Source: VSJD01 sp964617825
GTDB taxonomy: Bacteria; Verrucomicrobiota; Kiritimatiellia; JAAZAB01
Direction: 5' to 3'
Length of the DNA stretch: 64,000 nt
Assembly: GCA_964617825.1 (NCBI GenBank)
Contig: CAZTWL010000020.1
Span: forward strand, 1 to 64,000
The translations under genes and the position numbers were made by a program. The notes below the pieces were generated by a model. It saw nothing but the letters and a program-made list of their open reading frames with translations, was not told where the DNA came from and did not search any database. The stretch's first letter is position 1; each line of letters opens with the position of its first letter. Shown here one piece after another: positions 46,000 through 54,140 of this stretch.

Positions 46000-47718
46000 A
46001 TGATGTTCATATCCAAATTCAACAAATTGATTCGCAACAAATATATCTGGAGCGGCTTCGCGTTTATTGTCATTCTTTCCTTTGTAGCTTGGCAAACAAA
46101 CACAAGTGCAAGTCGTGAGGACCAAACTCAAACCTCCTCCGGTAAGCTTGATGGCAAGCCGGTGCCTGCCGCCGAAATGCATGCGGCTTATTTCAATTCC
46201 TATTTGTATATGTCGCTCATGGTGGGACGTCCGCTTAAGGTTACGCCCCGCGTAGAAACAGCGCTGCGGCATATGGCATGGCGACGTCTGATTGCCTTGC
46301 GCGGTGCCAAGGATGCGAATCTCACGGCAAGTTCCGAGGAAGTGGTCACCGCCATTCAGCAACAGCCTTTTTTTCAGGAAAAAGGCCAGTTCAGTCCGGC
46401 ACGCTACAATGCCTTTATTCAGCAATTTCTGACCAATCTGCGCGCCACCGAAAATCAGTTTGAAGATCATATCCGCCAGGAAATTGTCCTGAGCAAGGCC
46501 CGCTTGATGCTGGCCCAGACCGCTTGGGTGACGCCATTGGAAATCGAGGAGGTGTACCATCAGCTTTATGACACGTTTATCATCAGTTATGTGAAGCTAA
46601 CCCATGATGAATTACGCGGCAGCGTCAAAGTTACCGATGCCGAAGCGCGGGCTTATTTTGAAGCGCATACAAATGATTTTACGATTCCGGCCCGGATGTG
46701 CGTAAAGTATGTGACTTTCCCCTTCGAACGCTATATTGATGAAGGCGCCTTGGATGACGATGCCGTGCGCAGTTATTATGACGAGCATATTGAAGAGTTT
46801 ACCACACGTGGAACCGGTGACTTGCTCACGGCGCGATCATTCGAAGAAGTGGAGCCTATGCTTCGCGATAAACTGGCCGGCGAAGCGGCGGAATCGACAG
46901 CCGGCGATCATGCGGCCGATTTTGAAGTTGCCCTGGCCCCGGATCGCAAAGGTAATGCGCCATCTTTCGCCTCCGTGGCGAAGAGCGCCGGGTTGGCGGT
47001 GGAAACATCCGCGGACTTTACACTGAGTGACCCGGTGCCTGGCTTGCGTGTCGGGCTGGATTTCAACAAAGCTGCGTTTGCCTTGAGGCCAACCCCGGAC
47101 GATTATTTCTCTCATCCCGTACGCGGTACCAACGCGTATTATGTGCTGGCTTTCGAGAAAAAAACTGAAGCGCGCGTGCCCGCTTATGAAGAGGTGCGTG
47201 TGGCCGCGCGCCAGGCGGCCTTGGATGTGGCGACTTCCAATAAACTGGCCCAGATTGCGGCTGATGTTCACCAAGCCGTGGCCGAAGCGCTCCAACGCGG
47301 CAAGACCTTTGCCCAGGCCATCCGCCCGTATCATCTGGAAGTGATCACCACCGATCCTTTTGCCGTTCGCACCGGGTTGGATACTGAAGATAAGGACGCT
47401 TTTTATGAGTTGACCAAGAAGATTTTGTTTTCGAATGCCGGGGAGTTGTCCGACATCGTCCCGCTTGAAGACGGTGTGGCCATTGCGCATGTGGATGCCA
47501 GGATCGTTGCGGACCGAAGTTTGTTGGCCTCCATCAAAAACGAACTGGGGCAGTATATCCGCAAACGCCGCGATGATGTGGCTTTTCGTGAATGGCAGGA
47601 ATATCTGCTACAGGCCCATAAATTCGAAGATGCCGCTTCGAAAAAATCGGCCGCGATGGACCCCGGCGAGAAAGATGCGGATAACGCCGAATCAACGGAT
47701 GATGCCGTGGAGGACTAA
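46000..47718 (+). CDS. SurA/PpiD-like periplasmic foldase, membrane-anchored
   Basis: 572 residues. One N-terminal membrane helix (YIWSGFAFIVILSFVAWQ) anchors the protein with the rest in the periplasm, as in PpiD. The SurA N-terminal chaperone region is recognisable (GKPVPAAEMHAAYFNSYLY, FFQEKGQFSPARYNAFIQQFL, NQFEDHIRQEIVLSKARLML). Two later segments could be parvulin-type domains, but a clear catalytic His-containing parvulin core is not seen, so it may act only as a chaperone for outer-membrane proteins. The C terminus is acidic (NAESTDDAVED). The ATG at 46000 has GAGG upstream. Confidence 0.75.
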   Translation: MMFISKFNKLIRNKYIWSGFAFIVILSFVAWQTNTSASREDQTQTSSGKLDGKPVPAAEMHAAYFNSYLYMSLMVGRPLKVTPRVETALRHMAWRRLIALRGAKDANLTASSEEVVTAIQQQPFFQEKGQFSPARYNAFIQQFLTNLRATENQFEDHIRQEIVLSKARLMLAQTAWVTPLEIEEVYHQLYDTFIISYVKLTHDELRGSVKVTDAEARAYFEAHTNDFTIPARMCVKYVTFPFERYIDEGALDDDAVRSYYDEHIEEFTTRGTGDLLTARSFEEVEPMLRDKLAGEAAESTAGDHAADFEVALAPDRKGNAPSFASVAKSAGLAVETSADFTLSDPVPGLRVGLDFNKAAFALRPTPDDYFSHPVRGTNAYYVLAFEKKTEARVPAYEEVRVAARQAALDVATSNKLAQIAADVHQAVAEALQRGKTFAQAIRPYHLEVITTDPFAVRTGLDTEDKDAFYELTKKILFSNAGELSDIVPLEDGVAIAHVDARIVADRSLLASIKNELGQYIRKRRDDVAFREWQEYLLQAHKFEDAASKKSAAMDPGEKDADNAESTDDAVED

Positions 47719-47770
47719 AGTCCCCGCTTTAGGCGTTGATCGGGATCGGTCACGGCCTTCTGTCTCCGCC

Positions 47771-48478
47771 TTATCGTTGACGCGAATGGTTACGGTTTCG
47801 ATAATAGCGTAGCAACATCAGGAAAAATCGGAAAGTGTCGCGGATCGGATTGATTTTACTGATCTCTTCGTTATAAATCACAGAAATGGGCACCGCGTCC
47901 ATACGAATTCCACGAGCGGCGATATGCAGAAGGATTTCGGACTCGGCCGCAAAACGTGCGGCTTGGGTTTCGATAAACGGCAAAACATCGCAGCGATAGA
48001 GACGGAACCCGCATTGGGTATCGGGAATATACTGCTTCATGGCGCGACTCAGCAACCAGCTCATGCCGCGATTGGTCCATTTACGAACCTGAGGCATGTT
48101 GCTCGATACTCCCATCCGATTGCCGATCAGCACCGGAATGCCCGTGCGCTTGTAAGCCTCGATAAAACGCGGAATATCGGCAGGGTCGTGTTGGCCGTCG
48201 GCATCCAGCGTAATAAGGTAATCGAATTGCTGTTTGTGCGCATAATTGAACCCCGTGTTAAGCGCCACACCTTTGCCCTTGTTGGTTGTGTGGCTGATTA
48301 CCACGGCGCCGGCGGCAGCGGCTTCGTCGGCCGTTCGATCCGGCGATCCATCATCCACGACAATAACCGTCGGCACATATTGGAGCACACGCCTGACGAC
48401 GTCGCGGATCATTCGCTGTTCCCGATAGGCTGGGATAACCACGCATGGTTTCTGTTCATGGCGCGATGTTGAACTCAT
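47771..48478 (-). CDS. GT2 glycosyltransferase, dolichyl/polyprenyl-phosphate mannosyltransferase-like
   Basis: 235 residues of a GT-A fold: CVVIPAYREQRMIRDVVRRVL, the VVDDGSPDRT motif, GKGVALNTGF, LDADGQHDP (DxD metal site) and a later IPDTQCGFRLYR. This set is typical of polyprenyl-phosphate sugar synthases. It has no membrane helices. The ATG at 48478 has AGGAGG at the right distance. It overlaps the acyltransferase gene by 23 bp, suggesting a joint role in lipid or envelope glycan synthesis. Confidence 0.85.
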   Translation of the reverse strand: MSSTSRHEQKPCVVIPAYREQRMIRDVVRRVLQYVPTVIVVDDGSPDRTADEAAAAGAVVISHTTNKGKGVALNTGFNYAHKQQFDYLITLDADGQHDPADIPRFIEAYKRTGIPVLIGNRMGVSSNMPQVRKWTNRGMSWLLSRAMKQYIPDTQCGFRLYRCDVLPFIETQAARFAAESEILLHIAARGIRMDAVPISVIYNEEISKINPIRDTFRFFLMLLRYYRNRNHSRQR

Positions 48479-49346
48479 GATTCCTCCTAGGGTTCCAAAA
48501 ATCGTCGAACATGAACCATTGCCATGGATTGCGGCCGATTTCCTTTTCCAAGACATCTCGGATGCGTTCCTGCAATTCCGCTATCGAGGTTCCGGCTTCC
48601 GGAACAATCGGGGGATAGATGCGCAGAAGAAAGGTGTCATCCGGCTGGCGTAACAGGAAAGTCGGCACCAAGGGCGCCTGGGTTTTTATGGCAATCCTGG
48701 CCGGGCCACTGGATAAATGCGCCGGCTTCCCGAAGAAACTGATTGGAAAATGATGGGCAGTAAAATCACGGTCAGCCAGCATCGCCACGCATTCCTTGCG
48801 TTTCAAGGCTTCCATGACCCCCCGCGCCGCGTGTCCCAGCGGAATGCATTGCATTCCGCGCTGGCTGCGATGTTTTTGAAAAAGCGAGTTGACTTTGTTC
48901 GTTCGGTGCGGCAAATAAACCGCATTTAATCGTCGCCCTTGGGATGCCAGAATTGCGCCGCCTAGTTCCCAATTGCCCAGATGCGCCGTTATTAAGATCA
49001 TGCCGTGTCCCAAGGCTTCGGCCTGCTCCAGATACTCGCTATGCTCAAAACTAACCAAGCGCTTAATCTCGGCGGGGGTGAATCGAGCAAATTTGAAAAA
49101 ATCAACCAGATACTTCCCAAAGTACTGGAAATTAATGCGTGCCATCTGTTCCAGTGTTTTCTCAGAAGCGGCCACGCCCTGGATGGTTAAAATTTGACGG
49201 AAATTGGACATGACAGCTTGACGTCCGGCATGATCGGAAGCATAAAAATAATCGGCAATGCGCAATCCTAACCAATAGGCAAAACGGCGAGGCAGGATCC
49301 GGCAGGCAAACTGGGCCAAGCAATATGATATATATTTGTCCGTCAT
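48456..49346 (-). CDS. Lipid A biosynthesis acyltransferase (LpxL/HtrB family)
   Basis: 296 residues. The acyltransferase motif HxxxxE/D is ITAHLGNWELGGA at about residue 120, followed by the family block RRLNAVYLPHRTNKVN, the LADRDFTAHHFPISFFGKPA region and WQWFMFDDFW near the end. An N-terminal membrane-proximal helix precedes them. Such enzymes add secondary acyl chains to lipid A at the inner membrane, which indicates an outer membrane with lipopolysaccharide. It is upstream of and overlapping the GT2 gene. Confidence 0.88.
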   Translation of the reverse strand: MTDKYISYCLAQFACRILPRRFAYWLGLRIADYFYASDHAGRQAVMSNFRQILTIQGVAASEKTLEQMARINFQYFGKYLVDFFKFARFTPAEIKRLVSFEHSEYLEQAEALGHGMILITAHLGNWELGGAILASQGRRLNAVYLPHRTNKVNSLFQKHRSQRGMQCIPLGHAARGVMEALKRKECVAMLADRDFTAHHFPISFFGKPAHLSSGPARIAIKTQAPLVPTFLLRQPDDTFLLRIYPPIVPEAGTSIAELQERIRDVLEKEIGRNPWQWFMFDDFWNPRRNHEFNIAP

Positions 49347-49436
49347 AAAGCGGGTGTCGTCAATATTAAATTATCGGTGACAAAAGTATGACGATTCGTA
49401 CGCACATTCTGTTTGAAATTGTTGGTTTCCGTATCG

Positions 49437-50366
49437 TCAAAATTTACATTGATCTTGATCTACTGTTGTTTTCCCCAGTGCGTTGGCCATGAGTTGGTCC
49501 GCCTGATAAGAGGAACGCACCAAGGGCCCGGCGGCAACGGCCTGGAATCCCATTGCCAAGGCCCGCTGGCGGTAATATGCAAACTGTTCGGGCGGGACAA
49601 AACGAGCCACCGGCCAATGTTGCGCTGAAGGCGCCAGATATTGGCCAAGCGTCAGGCTCCGGCAGCCGACCGAGCGTAGATCAGCCAAGGCGTGCATCAG
49701 TTCATCGTCGGTTTCACCTAAGCCAACCATCAAGCCCGATTTAACCATCAATTGCGGTTGCCATGCGGCGGCAATGCGCAGCACATTGAGCGAGCGGGCA
49801 TAGTCAGCCTGTGGCCGAATGACTGCCTGAAGACGATGGACGGTTTCCAGATTGTGATTGAATACGTGCGGGCCGGCAGCCAGAACGATTTCCAGCAGAT
49901 GACGCTTGCCCTGAAAATCAGGTGTAAGCACTTCAACGCTGACGTTCTTCAGGCGCTTTAGCTGGACGATCGTTTCGGCAAAGAGACCCGCGCCGCCATC
50001 AGCTAAATCATCGCGGGTGACACTGGTCACGACCACGTATTTCAAGCTTAGTGTGCGCGCCATTGTGACAACGCGTTCAGGTTCACGGGGATCATCCGGT
50101 TGCAGCGGAATTCCGTGGCGCACAGCGCAAAACTTGCAAGCGCGTGTGCATATGTCGCCAAGGATCATCACAGTGGCCGTGCCGCGGTTATAACACTCCT
50201 GTTTGTTTGGACAGCGCGCACCTTCGCAGACCGTATGCAATCCTCCCTTGCGAAGTGTTTCGTGCACTTTGGAAAATTGGCCGTCAGCCTGCAAGCGGAC
50301 ACGGATCCATGGCGGCAAGCGTTGGGGCGCTTTCATGGAACTTGCCTTGGCTGAGTCTGTCATCAT
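49437..50366 (-). CDS. lipA: Lipoyl synthase
   Basis: Radical-SAM enzyme inserting two sulfur atoms into octanoyl-carrier proteins. The auxiliary cluster cysteines are in CEGARCPNKQEC and the radical-SAM CxxxCxxC in CTRACKFC; the conserved RSSYQAD arginine-serine signature is near the C terminus. Start codons ATG at 50366 and 50363 lie just after GAGGA; I use the first. 309 residues is usual. It is divergent from tyrA. lipB is not in the window. Confidence 0.96.
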   Translation of the reverse strand: MMTDSAKASSMKAPQRLPPWIRVRLQADGQFSKVHETLRKGGLHTVCEGARCPNKQECYNRGTATVMILGDICTRACKFCAVRHGIPLQPDDPREPERVVTMARTLSLKYVVVTSVTRDDLADGGAGLFAETIVQLKRLKNVSVEVLTPDFQGKRHLLEIVLAAGPHVFNHNLETVHRLQAVIRPQADYARSLNVLRIAAAWQPQLMVKSGLMVGLGETDDELMHALADLRSVGCRSLTLGQYLAPSAQHWPVARFVPPEQFAYYRQRALAMGFQAVAAGPLVRSSYQADQLMANALGKTTVDQDQCKF

Positions 50367-50591
50367 ACGGTCCTCGGCTCCAGATATTGGGTTAACCGAC
50401 CAAGCACAATTCGGCATTTCTTGTTAACCATACATGGATGTAAGCATTATGCCAAATAAAAAGGATGGGAATTCTATCAAAGCCAATTGACAGTTTAACG
50501 TCGTTATGCGAAATTGAAATTGAATAGATAGCGGATAAACGATGGCGCATAGATATTCTCAATTCCGTTGCGATTGTTTAAGGAGCGGGAT

Positions 50592-51467
50592 GTGATCTTT
50601 AATCGCATTGCCATTATCGGTTTAGGACTTATGGGCGGATCGCTTGGGCTGGCCATCAAGCAGAAAGGTCTGGCCAGGGAGGTGACCGGTTTCGCCCGCC
50701 GTTCGGAAACTCGCGAGCTTGCCTTGGAACTGGGCATTGCGGACCAGGTTTTCGAGCGCCCGGCGGATGCGGTGAAAAATGCCGAACTGGCGATTTTCTG
50801 CACCTCAGTTAGTTCTATCCCGGAGTTGATTGGAGTGTGTCGCTCTAATCTCGCCGATGGCGGGGTGATGACCGACGTCGGTAGTTGTAAAGCGGAGATT
50901 GTGAAGCGAGTGGAAAGCTTGTTTCCTCCGGGTCCGGTGGCGTTTATCGGCAGTCATCCGATTGCCGGCTCGGAACGCCAGGGAATCGAGGCGGCTTCCG
51001 CCATGCTTTACCAGAATGCCATTGTGGCGCTAACACCCACGCGCCGAACAGCGCCAGCCGCCCGTGTGCAGATCGAGCGTCTATGGCACGCCCTGGGTGC
51101 CAGATTGCAGATGATATCACCGGCAGCGCATGATCGCCTCCTGGCAAAAACAAGTCATCTGCCGCATCTGGTCGCTGCTTTACTGGCCTCATGTACTGGA
51201 CGGATACAGCTTGATCGGGTAGGCCGGTTTTGCGGCACCGGTTTTTTTGATACCACGCGCATTGCTGAGGGTGATCCTCGGTTATGGAGGGACATCATTC
51301 GCGCCAACCAGTCGGCAATCCAAAACGAACTTGCCGTGTTTTCCAGGGAAACGGAGCATTTGCTGGCAATTTTAAAAAGCGATGACCTGGAAATGCTGGA
51401 AAAGTATTTGCAAACAAGCCGGGACCGGCGCCGCGCATTGACCCGGAGTCAAGGGACTGCTTCATGA
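50592..51467 (+). CDS. tyrA: Prephenate dehydrogenase
   Basis: Oxidative decarboxylation of prephenate in tyrosine synthesis. The NAD-binding GLGLMGGSLGLAIK loop starts at about residue 8; VMTDVGSCK, FIGSHPIAGSE with the catalytic His, and KTSHLPHLVAALL are present. The GTG at 50592 is chosen because AAGGAG ends 6 nt upstream; the frame extends to a TTG at 50568 without benefit. It lacks an ACT domain. Its stop overlaps the aroA start (ATGA), so the two are translationally coupled. Confidence 0.94.
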   Translation: MIFNRIAIIGLGLMGGSLGLAIKQKGLAREVTGFARRSETRELALELGIADQVFERPADAVKNAELAIFCTSVSSIPELIGVCRSNLADGGVMTDVGSCKAEIVKRVESLFPPGPVAFIGSHPIAGSERQGIEAASAMLYQNAIVALTPTRRTAPAARVQIERLWHALGARLQMISPAAHDRLLAKTSHLPHLVAALLASCTGRIQLDRVGRFCGTGFFDTTRIAEGDPRLWRDIIRANQSAIQNELAVFSRETEHLLAILKSDDLEMLEKYLQTSRDRRRALTRSQGTAS

Positions 51468-52780
51468 ATATTGCCGATAATGTGACCATTTATCCTTGCC
51501 GCGCACTTGCCGGTACGTTGAGTGTCCCGGGAGACAAAAGTATTTCACACCGGGTAGCAATGCTCTCGGCGTTGACTATTGGGCGTTCGCATTTGGCGGG
51601 ATTTCTGCGAAGTGAAGATTGCTTGAATACATTGAAAGCCATGGCATGCCTGGGTGCGAAAATCAAGGTCACCCCGGAAGATATTCAGGTTACCGGTCGG
51701 CCATGGTCCTGTCCGCGGCAACCGCTGGATCTGGGCAACTCTGGGACCGGCCTGAGGCTCGTCACTGGGCTAATGGCCGGGCAGCCATGGACTACGGAGC
51801 TGACCGGTGACAAATCATTGTGTTCACGTCCCATGCAACGTATTAAGGTGCCTTTGGAACAAATGGGCGCCAAGGTCGAGCTGATGGGAGCAAGGAACAG
51901 TGCCCCCATCCGCATTACCGGCGGCGCCTTGCGGGGTATTGCCTACCAGATGCCCGTTGCCTCCGCACAGGTCAAGTCATGCATCCTGTTGGCGGCTCTT
52001 TTTGCAAATGGTGAAACTTGCATTGAAGAACCCTTGCCCACTAGGGATCATACCGAACGCGCATTTCAAATGGTGGGGATTCCATTGCTGGCGGAGGGGA
52101 ACCGGATCACGATTCGAGGTTATGGTTCACAAGGACCGGAATTAAAGCCCCGTAACTGGATCGTTCCGGGTGATTTTTCGTCAGCAGCTTTTTGGCTCGT
52201 TGCCGCCTCTATTATGGGAACGGAGGTAACTATTCAGAATGTAGGCTTGAATCCGCGTCGCACGGCCTTGTTGGACGTAATGAAACGCATGGGCGCCGAT
52301 CTGGACGTTATGCCGGAAATTGGTTCTGCGGCTGCGGAACCATGCGGGGCCGTCGTTATTCGACGCGCTGACCTGTGCGGTACCGAGATTGGCGGAGCCG
52401 AAATTCCGAACATGATCGACGAATTACCCATCGCGGCTGTGGCCGGCGCCTTGGCGCGCGGAACGACGCTCATTCGTGATGCCCGTGAACTAAGGGTCAA
52501 GGAATCGGATCGCATAACATGCATGGTTTCTAATCTGCGGGCGCTGGGCATTCCCGCCGATGAGCGCGATGACGGGATGACTATCAGCGGTGGTGCCTTG
52601 GTGCGCGGGAATGTGGAACTTGACTGTTACGGCGACCATCGTGTGGCAATGGCCATGGCCGTTCTGGCGCTGCGCGCTTCGGCGCCGGTACGCATCCGGA
52701 AAATTGCCTGCGTCAACACGTCATATCCTGAATTTTGGCAGCATTTGACGATCTTGGGCGCCAAAGTCGAATTGGACTAG
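51464..52780 (+). CDS. aroA: 5-Enolpyruvylshikimate-3-phosphate synthase
   Basis: Transfers enolpyruvyl from PEP to shikimate-3-phosphate. The 438 residues show VPGDKSISHR, LDLGNSGTGLRLVTGLMAG (the PEP loop), GDKSLCSRPMQRI, and late RELRVKESDRI and YGDHRVAMAMAV. The PEP loop with NSGTG and the R following resembles class II enzymes. It is coupled to tyrA upstream, and the cmk-plsC fusion begins 5 bp after its stop; aroA-cmk adjacency is common in bacteria. Confidence 0.96.
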   Translation: MNIADNVTIYPCRALAGTLSVPGDKSISHRVAMLSALTIGRSHLAGFLRSEDCLNTLKAMACLGAKIKVTPEDIQVTGRPWSCPRQPLDLGNSGTGLRLVTGLMAGQPWTTELTGDKSLCSRPMQRIKVPLEQMGAKVELMGARNSAPIRITGGALRGIAYQMPVASAQVKSCILLAALFANGETCIEEPLPTRDHTERAFQMVGIPLLAEGNRITIRGYGSQGPELKPRNWIVPGDFSSAAFWLVAASIMGTEVTIQNVGLNPRRTALLDVMKRMGADLDVMPEIGSAAAEPCGAVVIRRADLCGTEIGGAEIPNMIDELPIAAVAGALARGTTLIRDARELRVKESDRITCMVSNLRALGIPADERDDGMTISGGALVRGNVELDCYGDHRVAMAMAVLALRASAPVRIRKIACVNTSYPEFWQHLTILGAKVELD

Positions 52781-52784
52781 TGTC

Positions 52785-54140
52785 ATGAATTCAATTATTG
52801 CCATTGATGGACCTTCCGCATCCGGCAAATCAACAGTCAGCCGCAAGGTTGCCGAACAGCTGGGTTACCTCCATGTGGATTCTGGCGCAATCTATCGTGC
52901 CATTACCTGGAAAATAATCAACGACGGTCTGGCGGGAACTGCGGCGGAAACAATTGCCCGGCATCTGCCTGCGGTAAATATGCGTTTTAATGTGGAAGCC
53001 GGCGCCATCCGAATTACCGTCAACGATGTTGACCCTGGTTTGGCCATTCGAACCGTGGCGGTCCAGGATCAGGTAAGTGTCGTGGCGGCCATCCCGGAAG
53101 TTCGGGATTGGGTAAACAAACACTTGCGATCGCTGACAACTTTCGGCAACTTGGTGGTCGAGGGGCGTGACATTGGCACGGTGGTGTTTCCAGATGCGGC
53201 TTTTAAATTTTATCTTGATGCTGATCCGGCCGAGCGGGCAAGGCGTCGGTATCTTGAGCAGCAGAAAATTTCCGGAGATGCCATTGATCCGAAAGTGGTC
53301 CAACGCGCGCTTCTACAGCGTGATGCATGCGATCAGTCGCGGTCGACAGCGCCTTTAGCCATGGCCCCCGGAGCCTGTCGCATCGAAACGACGAACCTGA
53401 CGATCGATGAGGTTGTGGCCCAGATTCTGGCTGTTATTCGTGCCGGCCAGCCAAGCAACCGGACTAAAGCAGTTCAACGTGACGGTTTCAAACCGTTTGT
53501 TTATCATACATCGCGTCTGTTTTTTTTGTGCTACCTTTGGATTTTCCACCGCTATGCGGCGTATGGTCTTAGGTATATCCCGCGTAAAGGCGGCTGCATC
53601 CTGGTATCCAACCATGCCAGCTTTCTCGATCCGATTGCGGTGTGCTGTAACATTTGGAATCGGCATATTTATTTTCTGGCGCGTGACACGCTGTTTAAAC
53701 AGTCGCGGTTCATGAAGTGGTGGGCAATTGCCGTCGGCACATTACCCATTGACCGTACCAAAGGAGACATTCGTGCGCTGAAAGGCGCCATTAATGTGGT
53801 AAAGCAGGGCAATATCCTCTGCCTGTTTCCAGAAGGCACCCGGACCAGCGATGGACGTCTCCAGCCTGTCAAGGCCGGCATCGGATTCTTAATTGAAAAA
53901 GCTGGTGCTCCAGTCGTGCCCGCATATGTGAGCGGTTCATTCGAAGCGCTGCCCCGTGAGGCTAGCCGGCCCAAGTTCAGGAAGATTGCCGTGTATTTTG
54001 GCAAGCCCGTTACTCCGGCGGATTGTGCCGTTTTCAAAAATGATCCGGAAAGGCACCAGAAAATCGCCGATTTGGTCATGGCACGGATTGCAGCCCTCGA
54101 TCCCTGTCATCGATCAGAACCGTTCCAAGCCCGTCCTTGA
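52785..54140 (+). CDS. Fused cytidylate kinase and 1-acylglycerol-3-phosphate acyltransferase
   Basis: 451 residues carrying two full enzymes. Residues ~1-220 are cytidylate kinase: P-loop DGPSASGKST, YLHVDSGAIYRAIT, VVEGRDIGTVVFPDA and the RR-containing ADPAERARRRY lid. After a short linker (AGQPSNRTKAVQRDG) residues ~245-445 are a PlsC-type acyltransferase: the catalytic SNHASFLDP (HxxxxD), LPIDRTK, and LFPEGTRTSDG. No stop, frameshift or start signal separates them. The genes lie next to each other in many bacteria, so the fusion likely grew from that neighbourhood. It links CMP/CDP supply with phosphatidate synthesis, both needed for CDP-diacylglycerol; whether it has channelling is unknown. 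Confidence 0.92.
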   Translation: MNSIIAIDGPSASGKSTVSRKVAEQLGYLHVDSGAIYRAITWKIINDGLAGTAAETIARHLPAVNMRFNVEAGAIRITVNDVDPGLAIRTVAVQDQVSVVAAIPEVRDWVNKHLRSLTTFGNLVVEGRDIGTVVFPDAAFKFYLDADPAERARRRYLEQQKISGDAIDPKVVQRALLQRDACDQSRSTAPLAMAPGACRIETTNLTIDEVVAQILAVIRAGQPSNRTKAVQRDGFKPFVYHTSRLFFLCYLWIFHRYAAYGLRYIPRKGGCILVSNHASFLDPIAVCCNIWNRHIYFLARDTLFKQSRFMKWWAIAVGTLPIDRTKGDIRALKGAINVVKQGNILCLFPEGTRTSDGRLQPVKAGIGFLIEKAGAPVVPAYVSGSFEALPREASRPKFRKIAVYFGKPVTPADCAVFKNDPERHQKIADLVMARIAALDPCHRSEPFQARP

